NCBI GenBank assembly: GCA_030248135.1
Contig: JASANC010004097.1
Location: forward strand, 1 to 64,000
DNA from: Theristus sp. LFF4_11
Lineage: Eukaryota; Nematoda; Chromadorea; Monhysterida; Xyalidae
DNA length: 64,000 bases
Direction of reading: 5' to 3'
Both the position numbers and the translations under genes were made by a program. The stretch's first letter is position 1; the number at the start of each line of letters is the position of its first letter. Below are positions 1 through 8,516 of the stretch, piece by piece. The notes under the pieces were generated by a model. It had not been told where the DNA came from and did not search any database. It was given only the letters and a program-made list of their open reading frames with translations.

Positions 1-243
1 GTAAGTTCAGTTGGACAAACGAACGGCTTCATGTCAGTATTTTGATGGCTTCAGTCGTTTATGTCATTGCGCTTTGTTGTGTACTTGTTTAATTTTTGCG
101 ATTTAAATTTTTTTTCAGTTTCGTTAGCATGTGAAAATGATTGTTTCGTTGAAAAGCAATGTGCTCCGTTGAATGAAATCATGGCAAACTATTTCTAAAC
201 GATTTTCGAGCTCTCAAGACTGCTCCGTGCAGTTCGGGCTGCA
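1..243. other. Upstream flank of the ENPP-like gene
   Basis: No coding exon is recognisable. The window opens on a sequence resembling a splice donor (GTAAGT), so position 1 may be the start of an intron of a gene, or of a 5' untranslated exon, lying to the left. The stretch is AT-rich and ends just before the ENPP start codon at 244. Confidence 0.4.
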
Positions 244-3228
244 ATGAACAACAACAATGGTCAGTTCGCGTGTGACGTGTTGAAGTTGGTTGTGTGTGTG
301 GGTTTCGTAGTTGCTGCCATCCACGTGGCATCAATCAACTTTGATCATCGTTATCGTCGCGACGCACTCAATGTGCGCGTGCAAAACAACGGGGAGATCA
401 ATCGCGATGAGTTTGTTCGTCATGAGAAGCCCCCGAAGGTGCTGTTGGTGTCATACGATGGCTTCCGCTGGGACTACTTGCAGGTATTTTGTGCGTGCAT
501 GTTTCAATTGCATCACATGATTCATTCAATTTCCCGAGTGGTTTTTCAACAATTATACCTGTGATGCGTTCTTTTCAACAATTTTAAAAACAGTTATCGA
601 TCAGTGATCAGTTTTATCGAAATGTCACATTCAGCGCAACCTCAATCGAACGCCCGCATTTCGACGCATCATCCGTAACGGAGTCTGGCTGCAACGGGGC
701 GTCGAGAACGCGTTCGTCACCAAGACTGGGCCGAACCATTTCAGCATCGTCACCGGACTGCACGAAGAGTCGCACGGCATCGTGCAGAACTGGTTCTTCG
801 ATCCGGTGCTCAATGAAACGTTCCACTATTTCACCACTCGCGAGAAGACCGATCCGCGGTTTTTTGGTGGCGAACCGATTTGGGTGACGAACGACCGTGA
901 GCGAACGGCGCAGGGCAGACGGACCGGCTGCATGATGTGGTTCGCGTGCGATGTGCCGATGCATGTCAGTGACAGAGTCATTCCGTGCCCGTGCGACCGT
1001 GTGGTGCAACACTGTGCGCAATACCGCAAATCTACGGCACCTAGGACCGTACTGTATTGCGGCAATGCACCGTGCTCCACCACACCGTCGGTGCATCATT
1101 TGCGCAAGTTTTCCATCCATCCATTTTATTTATCGAAAAGTTTTGTTGGTTTGTGCAACAATAACAAATCTGCCGCTTTGCACTTGTGTCAGTACACAGT
1201 CGCAGACTGTTTGACTGAACGATTTTTCTGTCAGAATCACACGCCATATCGGCACACATCATTTGACGCGAAGATCACCTGGGAGCAGCGAGTGACCACG
1301 CTGGTTGGCTGGCTGAGCGATGCAGAAAATCCAGTGAATCTGGCGCTTTTGTACATCGAAGAGCCCGACCTGACGGGGCACCTTTATGGGCCGGAGACGA
1401 CTGAAGTTGACGATGCTGTGCTGATGCTGGACAGGCTGACCGGTGCGTGAGTAATGTTATTTGCACGAAAAAACAATGGGTTGGCAGAAACCTTTTTTTC
1501 AAATGCGGGGAATAAAGCCGTTGTTTCTTGGAGTTTTTTTCTGAAAAAATCTGAGTGCCGGGGCATTTAGGCTGTTTTGAATTGCCACATAAGATTGAAA
1601 CCAGTTTCCTTTCGACGTTTGCAAAAGCATTGGGTCTCGGAAGCAAAAGAGATAATAATAGAACAAAACACTTCGCCTTGAAAACTTTGAAAAACGGTTG
1701 AAAATATTGTCAAAATTTGCCTCGGGAAAAAAACGAAAAAACTTTTCCCAGGAAAAAATCTTCTAGAAAAAAACGCTAACTCAGATTACCTTTAATTTGC
1801 AGCTCCACTGTGGAATGTTTTCTTGCAGGTTTTTTGTTGCAGCGACTGGCAGACGCGCAATTATTGGACGAAGTGAACATAATTTTCACGTCTGACCACG
1901 GAATGACCTCGATTGGAGCAAACAACACGATCGATTTGGCTGTTCTGTTCAATGACACTGCTGCCGCGAGTCTTTATGACAACTTCGGTGACAGTCCGAA
2001 TTACAATATTCGCCCGAAACCTGGCAAGTTCGATTGTTTGTTTTTCAAACCGATGCGAATTACAGTTGGAAGGCGTATCAAGTGAATTATCTTTCTTCCC
2101 AACACAGGCATGGCTCAAAAGTTTTATGAACGCGTGAAAACGGTGCGCCACGCGACGGTCTACAAAAAGTCGCAAGTTCCCGACCGGTTGCACTACGCTG
2201 CGAATGATCGGGTTATGCCGATTCAACTGTACGCAGACGCACATTGGCGCATCGTTGACAGCTCACGATCACCGCGGACGGAGCAGTCAAAGGCTGAGCT
2301 CACCTGGATTGCACATCGAATCAATGATCAAACACATTTGGTGCCGCTCACTGACGTCACTGCTGCGTACACCCGTTTGTTGTTTTGTTGCTCCTTTCTC
2401 AACAACCCATTTGTGAATCAAGGAGCTTTCTTTATTGTCATTTGTTTGAATCAAGCAGAGCAAGATCGTCATTTCAACCAATTCTTAAACAATCAGAACA
2501 GACAGAATATTTGATCAATATTTCCAGTCGGTGATCACGGTTACGACTACCGGTTTGCTGATATGCGCCCGTATTTTCTCGCCATGGGACCAGCGTTTCG
2601 TCGCGGCTATGCATCCGAGAAACTTGCGAAAAACCTCGACATTTACCCGCTGCTTTGCCATGTTTTGCGCGTCACCCCGGCACCGAATAATGGGTCGCTC
2701 AGGGTGATTGGCGATATTCTCGTTCATAATGAATGCTGTGATTATCGATTGCTGTCACGGGCTCATTTCCTTTGGGCGCCATGGACGGCAGTGCAAACAA
2801 GTACGTTCGCAATCTTCGTTCCGCTCAAAGCTTTGGTTCGAAAATACCGCGATGTAAATCTTTTTTTCATTTGCTCCGCTCTAACCAGCTAGGATCGGTG
2901 GCCCGAGTTACGGTGATTTTTGGTGACTTTCGATTGCATCGTTACATAACCAGAAAGGCACCGAGTCTGAGAGCTCCATGAAAAGAGTTCTAAAAATCAA
3001 ATCAAAAATTTTGTGTTGTTCAATGTTGCAGGTTTACGTTACGATTTACTGGTGATGTGTGTTCTGGTTGGCGTCTTGCTTTGGTGGTTTTCGGTGCTGA
3101 GACGCGAACTGCGTTTGTTTCAAGAGACGCTGCGCAATGGCTCATCAAAGCACCACCGGTCGTTGTCGCCGTTTGGTCAACAACACTTGAAATGTACAGA
3201 GCAACATTGCACTTCTACAATAAAGTGA
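244..3228 (+). CDS. Ectonucleotide pyrophosphatase/phosphodiesterase (ENPP4/5-like), 7 exons
   Basis: A membrane-anchored alkaline-phosphatase-superfamily enzyme of the ENPP family. Family members hydrolyse extracellular phosphodiester or pyrophosphate bonds using two bound zinc ions. Exons: 244-483, 635-964, 1235-1442, 1829-2023, 2108 to an uncertain donor before about 2480, 2528-2800, 3032-3228. Exon 1 has a hydrophobic segment (VLKLVVCVGFVVAAIHVAS) acting as signal or anchor, then SYDGFRWDYL with a metal-binding Asp. Exon 2 holds the nucleophile region TKTGPNHFSIVTGLH (Thr). Exon 3 has EEPDLTGHLYGP (metal Asp and His), exon 4 SDHGM, and exon 6 GDHGYD with the last metal His. Exon 7 encodes a C-terminal transmembrane helix (LLVMCVLVGVLLWWF) and a basic tail, as in type I ENPP4/5. 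Intron 4 appears to use a GC donor (CCTG|GCAAGT); a GT choice there causes a frameshift and stop. The end of exon 5 is not settled. Substrate cannot be told from sequence. Confidence 0.88.
3219..3224 (+). terminator. Poly(A) signal AATAAA overlapping the ENPP stop region
   Basis: AATAAA begins seven bases before the TGA stop at 3226-3228. If used, the 3' untranslated region would be only about 10-25 bases, which is very compact. No other AATAAA lies before the mobile element that starts at about 3292. Confidence 0.45.
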
Positions 3229-3338
3229 AATGAAAGCGTATTTCATCATCACAATTCACACGTATCGTAGTCTTGCCAGTGGTCAGTTTTGTAAAAGTGA
3301 GTAGTGTTCAAAAAGTGAGGAGTTTTACTCCAGGGTGT

Positions 3339-3769
3339 TGTAATGTAGTGCCTCAGTTCTTTTCGTTTAAGCTAAAACTTCCAATCCAACGAACTTCAAC
3401 GTAGAAGATTTATTAACACTGATCGCAACGTTGCAACACAATGACAAGAATGAAAAGTAAATTCTCTCTGATCACAAAATACGCTCGCCTTATATAGTGC
3501 CCGCTGAGGTCCTGACGAATTCTAACGACTTTATGTTATGTCTACAGTTGTTTACAGTTCAATTCACTTTTGGAGTTTTCTCTCCTATGCTTAACACTGG
3601 ATGTCATACATTTCATTTCCTAAAATAACTTTTCATTTGCGTCATAATTTCTTTGTGACGTCAATCACAGCTTTCGCAATTCATTCGTCATAATTTCTTA
3701 ATCTCACGTCAGTATTTCATAAGCTTCTCTAAGCTTCTAGTTCTTTCTGGGTTTTGTGGGTCTGTCACA
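3339..3769 (+). repeat. 5' LTR (431 bp)
   Basis: Begins TGTAATG and ends TGTCACA. It is identical to the 3' copy at 7839-8269 with a constant 4500-base offset except at one position (T at 3362, G at 7862). A TATATA box at 3491-3496 could be the element's promoter. Confidence 0.93.
3491..3496 (+). promoter_or_regulatory. Candidate TATA box in the 5' LTR
   Basis: CTTATATAGTGC within the LTR, the only TATA-like element in the repeat and placed so that transcription could start in its second half. The same site recurs in the 3' LTR at 7991-7996. Function is inferred from position. Confidence 0.4.
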
Positions 3770-4050
3770 TCCCCCTTTTCCGGAGATTGATTGTCCCAAA
3801 TCAATCGGCTTAACAACGTGTCAGGAACCGTAGCTTAACAGCTTGGGTCACTATAGACGAGGATATATCAACAGCACAATGACATGCAAGCAAAACAAAA
3901 GTAATGTAAACCAAAATGCATATAAGACCAAAGAATTACACCGCATATTAAGTTTGTTACTGTGACATAAAAGAACGTTATATTTCAATGTTAAAATTCA
4001 TCAATATATACCCACAATTGTTTGCCAACTAAGTTTCCCATAATTGCTGA
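3770..4050. other. Untranslated leader between the 5' LTR and the viral-like frame
   Basis: About 280 AT-rich bases with stop codons in all frames. A sequence complementary to a tRNA 3' end is not evident immediately after the LTR, where the sequence starts TCCCCCTTTTCCGG. A short inverted repeat, GATTGATTG/CAATC, lies near 3787-3812. This may be the retrotransposon leader, with viral homology starting near 4050, but the junction cannot be placed by eye. Confidence 0.4.
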
Positions 4051-4722
4051 AATGACTCTTTGAAAACTGGTTTCAATCCCGGTTCTGACAAATTCACGAT
4101 GTTCGACAAGGAGTGGCATGCCGAAAAATGCGAGTCTTGCGATGATCCAATCGGTTGGACGACTTGGTTTTCCAGTCCAGCGTGTGTGGTCGAATTCCTG
4201 AATCCATTGAAGGGGCGTTCTGGCACTGTGGAGCCGACTAGTGCGGGTGGTCAATTGTTTATTGGCGAGTGGCTGCAACGCGGAGTGGCGCTGACCATAC
4301 GGAATCCGGTGCCGCATGTGCACACTGTCGGTTGGAGTCGAGTGGTCTCAAAGGGCCTTGAATCCATCGGCCTCAGTAACACCGTGTCAGACGCATGGCG
4401 ATGGCAGCTGCGTCGCGACACCGCGCCACATCTGATCGGTTTGTCGCTGCGCGGTAGGGTGAAGACGTGTGGCGACGGTGTCGTCGGTTTCCACGGACCC
4501 GACCCACAAATGCGTGGCATGATGGACGTTCCAACTGACTACCGCGGCCGCCGAAGACCAATAGAGAAACGCATCGGCGGCAATACCGTCACCGTTTATC
4601 CAATGAAAGACACTCCTGTGTGGGACCAGGATTGGATGGAAACTTCAAGCCAGTGCTATTGGTGGGCGACCCAAATGTGCGAGACGGGGGCGTCTGGGCG
4701 GAGGTGGTGCTCGACACTGTAG
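4051..4722 (+). CDS. Flavi-like element, upstream open frame (unknown region)
   Basis: This frame is open from 4051 (stop at 4048) to the TAG near 4720, about 220 codons, without a convincing ATG at its beginning, so it probably represents the interior of a polyprotein. It is rich in Trp, Gly and Arg, has a few cysteines near the start (CESC), and contains no motif I can assign. Its base composition and codon use match the downstream protease/helicase frame. It overlaps that frame in a different register between 4620 and 4722, which points to a single-base indel or a ribosomal frameshift in the overlap. By position upstream of the protease it could correspond to an NS2-like or structural region; that is inference only. 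Confidence 0.6.
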   Translation, partial: NDSLKTGFNPGSDKFTMFDKEWHAEKCESCDDPIGWTTWFSSPACVVEFLNPLKGRSGTVEPTSAGGQLFIGEWLQRGVALTIRNPVPHVHTVGWSRVVSKGLESIGLSNTVSDAWRWQLRRDTAPHLIGLSLRGRVKTCGDGVVGFHGPDPQMRGMMDVPTDYRGRRRPIEKRIGGNTVTVYPMKDTPVWDQDWMETSSQCYWWATQMCETGASGRRWCSTL

Positions 4723-7700
4723 TCCCGTCAGCCCCGTGTAACAAGTCGGACTGGAGTGCCATCAATTATGTCCGAATGCTGTTTGGTCGGTCATTTGACG
4801 TTGGCATGCCGGGTCACGGCAATAGCGTTGCCAAGGTCCGCCGGCACATCGAAAGTGGATTCGCGTTCTCGCGTAGTCTACGCATCGATAGTACGTACCG
4901 GACCGTTTGGTATTCAGCGGCGCATGTGACCATGGGCAAGCCGTTGCAGTTCGTTGAAGGCAATGACACGTACTGCATCGAGGCCACGTTTTGTGACCAC
5001 CGGAGTGATGTCGTCTGTTATGGCTTAACATCGCCGCAGTTCGACATGGCAAAAGAGGGCGAACATGCATACGTGTACAATCCGGAGACGCGTGAGGCAG
5101 TCCGTCTGGTTCGCACGGAGCGTCGTCAGTTCCAGAGTGCTGTGTGGAACGGGTGGAGCCAGCAGTACCTCAATGAGCACGGCATCTGGACTGATGATCC
5201 GTCACGCAGTGGCATATCCGGATGGTCCGGGTTGCCAGTGGTGTCGGACTCCGGAAAAGTCATTGGTGTGTACGGCATCTCAACGTCAATGTTTGGCGGT
5301 TGGGAAGTCTGTACTGCGGTGTCTAACGTGCAGCCAACCATCGATTGGCGCGTGAACGTGAAAGAATGGTTGAAACGCGCAGGCGAAGTGCACCAAATAA
5401 CATCCGGTACAGGGTCAGGAAAATCGACCCATTTGCCCTTCGCAATATTGCAGGAACTGCTGCGCCAGAAAGTGAAAGATCCACGCATACTCGTCCTCAA
5501 TCCACTACGACGCGTTGTGCCGGCCCTAGCCGCATACATGCGTAAGACGTACACAGGTACGTCCATAACGCATTGTGTCGGCGGTGACAAAATACCGACC
5601 ATGAGTGGGCCCGGCATTACATACGCAACGTATGGGAAATACCGGGCTTGCGAAGGTGCCGGCGGTAGGCTACATATGAATCGGTTCAACGTCGTCATGT
5701 TGGATGAGTACCATGAAGACACACCTGATGTGGCCTACGCGTACAACCAAATCAAGCGACTACAGGCCGAGGGTGGTTGCGACAGGCATTTATTTGTTAT
5801 GTCGGCCAGCTTCGGTCCGATGGCTACGCGAAATAACGTCGAGCTGGTGCGTGAACACTCGTGTGCAGCCAGCGATACGACCATTGAGGTCGATGGTGTG
5901 CGGATTGATGTCGCTAAGTTTCGACGCGACGCAGTGACCGTGGTGGTGTGCAGTACCAAGCACGGCTGTGAGGACGCGGCTCGCAGCATTAAGCGTATCA
6001 CCAGTGGTGGACTGGCGTTTGGTGAATACACTGTCTTGCCATACCATTCCGGCAACAGCGAATCAGCGGAGCGCATTATTGAACTAACAAATGGGTGTGT
6101 CGTGAGCACAAACGTGTTGGAATCCGGCGTCACCATTCCTGCCCTCACTGACATTTACCATCCAGGCACCAGGTTCAGACCGACTACCAAATACGAATTA
6201 ACGGATGAGAGCTTTGGAGTCACGATATCCGAGACAAAACCATTGAGTTGGTCACAGCATCTGCAGTGGGTGGGCAGATTGGGACGCGTGGCAGTGGCTG
6301 GCGTTTATCACCACTACTATGACCCCGAAAAGCTTGAGGGCAGGCAGTTGCGTGAGCCACGGTACTCTGAAGACACACTGTATCAAGCATCGTTCATGGC
6401 GTACGCAAACTCATTGACCATGGACGATATTGTGTACGAACCGATGCAGGGCCCATTTGAACATTTGAAGAGCTACTTTGACGCGCGCGGCGCCCGACGA
6501 CAGCGATGCAGAAAAGCGCTTTTTGCCGATACGGATCCCATAGCGTTGGCCTCAATATCCGACATCGTCACTGCTGAGGCAAGACAGCGCGTATTTGCGG
6601 CCAATAGCGAAGTTGCGCGTGATTGGGGCATAAATTCAAGCATGGATTTAAGACCATACCGATCGATGTCAGCATTTTGTTGTGACATCGGTGCTGAGGA
6701 TCTGGAATATCACACGTCTAGTTACACTAGTTTGCAAATCGGTGCGCTCGTCATGGCTGGGTGTGTCGGCATCTATGAGGCGATGGCGATACGTTCCCTG
6801 CCGTATGTCACGGCCGTGTGGACATTCGACCAGTATCGTGATGTCCGGTCAGTGGCCACCTGCGTCAAACGTAGTCCTAAGAACGATAAAATCAAGGAGG
6901 TGTGGCGGTCATTGAAGTACGGCAACGGACGCAGGGCTTTGAGTGGAATTGAAGACGAGACGATCTCAAAATCGTCAAGCAATTGGGCGGACGCTATTGC
7001 ACGAGCGTTGGATGAAAGTGGCGTCGGTGCCGTTTTAGCCGAAATCGGTGTCGACATTGGTGCGGCAGTCAGCTCAGCCGCAGCAACACTCGGCTTACCA
7101 CTTGTGTGGGACAAGCTCAAAAACAATTTTGGTTTGGCGCCTGCCGCCGGCATTGTGTTCACGCTTTTCTCGTACACGCTCTTTGGCGCGTCATTTGTGT
7201 GGCGTGCTGGAGCGGTGCTGGTTACAAATGCTCTGTTTTTGTTGGTGAATGGCGTGTCTGTCAAGAAACACCCTGCCACCGGCATGCCGATTGTGCAACA
7301 ACCTGGTAATGGCGCACTCGCTTATCTTGCTTCCACATTGGGTGGTGCTCTATTCTCTGAAGCGTGGCGTTTTGCGACTGAGGCTGTTGCGTTGCACTTG
7401 CCGGCGGCCACGACTGAGGCAGTTGAGCCTGTTGACGTGGGTGACTTGTTCTGTGACTGGTCACCTGTGTACACCAAAGGTGTCAATTGGTCGGTGCCGC
7501 GATGCAGTTATGTGCCACTTGACACATACGCATACATGAACATGGTCATTGACGCAAATGTCGGCCTGGCTGAAGATGTGCGCTACTGTCCCAAAATTGA
7601 CAACATCACGCAAGGAGAACATTACGTGGAATTTGGGCATCATTTGCAACGATTCCATATTATCGCTAAGGATCCGTGTTGTCCGAAGAATGTGGCGTGC

Positions 7701-7904
7701 CCATCCGTGCTGCATGTTGACGCGTGTGAGTGCGTCAAAGGGTGTGTATGTTACGTCGGACGCATGCCAACAACGTGCGAGTATTTGGGGGAATGCGAAT
7801 CTGGTCCAGGCGAAGTGTTCCTGGGCGGAAACACCACTTGTAATGTAGTGCCTCAGTTCTTGTCGTTTAAGCTAAAACTTCCAATCCAACGAACTTCAAC
7901 GTAG
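4620..7904 (+). CDS. Endogenous flavi-like NS3 protease-helicase polyprotein fragment
   Basis: An open frame of 1094 codons with no internal stop; the first in-frame GTG at 4620 is not a real start. Residue numbers count from there. A chymotrypsin-like NS3 protease spans about 60-240: His near 102 (SAAHVT), Asp near 130 (SDVVCYG), Ser in GWSGLP near 201. A superfamily 2 helicase spans about 250-600: Walker A GSGKST near 264, DExH-type box DEYHE near 362, SAS near 393, and motif VI QWVGRLGR near 549. Hydrophobic, probably membrane-spanning segments follow at about 706-725 and 800-920. A cysteine-rich stretch with three N-glycosylation sequons (NWS, NIT, NTT) covers about 944-1075. The frame then runs into the 3' LTR, which supplies the stop at 7902-7904. 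No RNA polymerase domain is present. All catalytic positions I can identify are retained. Closest known group is Flaviviridae and flavi-like viruses; the genus cannot be told. Confidence 0.88.
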   Translation: MGPGLDGNFKPVLLVGDPNVRDGGVWAEVVLDTVVPSAPCNKSDWSAINYVRMLFGRSFDVGMPGHGNSVAKVRRHIESGFAFSRSLRIDSTYRTVWYSAAHVTMGKPLQFVEGNDTYCIEATFCDHRSDVVCYGLTSPQFDMAKEGEHAYVYNPETREAVRLVRTERRQFQSAVWNGWSQQYLNEHGIWTDDPSRSGISGWSGLPVVSDSGKVIGVYGISTSMFGGWEVCTAVSNVQPTIDWRVNVKEWLKRAGEVHQITSGTGSGKSTHLPFAILQELLRQKVKDPRILVLNPLRRVVPALAAYMRKTYTGTSITHCVGGDKIPTMSGPGITYATYGKYRACEGAGGRLHMNRFNVVMLDEYHEDTPDVAYAYNQIKRLQAEGGCDRHLFVMSASFGPMATRNNVELVREHSCAASDTTIEVDGVRIDVAKFRRDAVTVVVCSTKHGCEDAARSIKRITSGGLAFGEYTVLPYHSGNSESAERIIELTNGCVVSTNVLESGVTIPALTDIYHPGTRFRPTTKYELTDESFGVTISETKPLSWSQHLQWVGRLGRVAVAGVYHHYYDPEKLEGRQLREPRYSEDTLYQASFMAYANSLTMDDIVYEPMQGPFEHLKSYFDARGARRQRCRKALFADTDPIALASISDIVTAEARQRVFAANSEVARDWGINSSMDLRPYRSMSAFCCDIGAEDLEYHTSSYTSLQIGALVMAGCVGIYEAMAIRSLPYVTAVWTFDQYRDVRSVATCVKRSPKNDKIKEVWRSLKYGNGRRALSGIEDETISKSSSNWADAIARALDESGVGAVLAEIGVDIGAAVSSAAATLGLPLVWDKLKNNFGLAPAAGIVFTLFSYTLFGASFVWRAGAVLVTNALFLLVNGVSVKKHPATGMPIVQQPGNGALAYLASTLGGALFSEAWRFATEAVALHLPAATTEAVEPVDVGDLFCDWSPVYTKGVNWSVPRCSYVPLDTYAYMNMVIDANVGLAEDVRYCPKIDNITQGEHYVEFGHHLQRFHIIAKDPCCPKNVACPSVLHVDACECVKGCVCYVGRMPTTCEYLGECESGPGEVFLGGNTTCNVVPQFLSFKLKLPIQRTST

Positions 7905-8269
7905 AAGATTTATTAACACTGATCGCAACGTTGCAACACAATGACAAGAATGAAAAGTAAATTCTCTCTGATCACAAAATACGCTCGCCTTATATAGTGC
8001 CCGCTGAGGTCCTGACGAATTCTAACGACTTTATGTTATGTCTACAGTTGTTTACAGTTCAATTCACTTTTGGAGTTTTCTCTCCTATGCTTAACACTGG
8101 ATGTCATACATTTCATTTCCTAAAATAACTTTTCATTTGCGTCATAATTTCTTTGTGACGTCAATCACAGCTTTCGCAATTCATTCGTCATAATTTCTTA
8201 ATCTCACGTCAGTATTTCATAAGCTTCTCTAAGCTTCTAGTTCTTTCTGGGTTTTGTGGGTCTGTCACA
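7839..8269 (+). repeat. 3' LTR (431 bp)
   Basis: Direct copy of 3339-3769 with one substitution (G at 7862 against T at 3362). It follows directly on the viral-like coding sequence and is followed by the GTGT target duplication. Near identity of the two LTRs implies a recent insertion or recent gene conversion. Confidence 0.93.
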
Positions 8270-8516
8270 GTGTTCCAAAAGTTAGACCATGACAAAGTTC
8301 AATTGAATGATTGCATCCAAAGTTCTTTTTTGATCAAAGATTCACATTGGATTGCTATTTCTGTAAAATTTAGTAAATTGATTAACATTTCCGGTTCACC
8401 TTTCTATTAATTTATGCAAACTTTGTATCACAGTCTGACTTTTGCAACACCCTGGAGTAAAACTCCTCACTTTTACATGGGGTTTTTGTGGCGTGCGTTC
8501 ATTTGCGTCCCGTTAT

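Larger units (their letters stand above)
3335..8273 (+). mobile_element. LTR-flanked element carrying flavivirus-like genes
   Basis: Structure seen in the sequence: GTGT at 3335-3338, LTR 3339-3769, internal region 3770-7838, LTR 7839-8269, GTGT at 8270-8273. The 4-bp direct repeat and TG...CA ends are the hallmarks of integrase-mediated retroelement insertion. The internal region has no recognisable gag, aspartic protease, reverse transcriptase, RNase H or integrase. It encodes a flavi-like NS3 protease/helicase polyprotein fragment (see separate entries). I see no clear tRNA primer-binding site directly after the 5' LTR and no strong polypurine tract before the 3' LTR. The likely origin is reverse transcription by a host LTR retrotransposon with template switching onto viral RNA. 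An unknown autonomous element that captured a viral gene is the alternative. Confidence 0.85.
3292..8475. mobile_element. MITE (Tc1/mariner-like TIRs, TA-flanked), split by the LTR element
   Basis: Taking out the LTR element leaves a unit of roughly 255 bases (3292-3338 plus 8274-8475). Its ends are inverted copies: the left arm contains GAGGAGTTTTACTCCAGG followed by GTGTTCCAAAAGTTAGAC, and the right arm is its reverse complement with few changes (about 8430-8475). The arms start AAAGTGAG next to TA on both sides, which matches a TA target duplication. The left arm carries an extra roughly 18-base duplication (3301-3318). There is no transposase frame, so this is a non-autonomous element. 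The arm sequence resembles Tc1/mariner ends; family assignment is inference. Confidence 0.75.

Noticed and set aside
4060..4062. Start codon of the viral-like upstream frame
   Set aside because: The codon here is TTG, and the one at 4620 is GTG. Both are simply the first permitted codons in open frames, so no true start is assigned to either viral-like frame.
3338..8269. The two 431-bp repeats as an assembly duplication
   Set aside because: The GTGT target duplication, TG...CA ends and the clean disruption of a MITE arm are what real LTR integration leaves, and an assembly artefact would not produce them.
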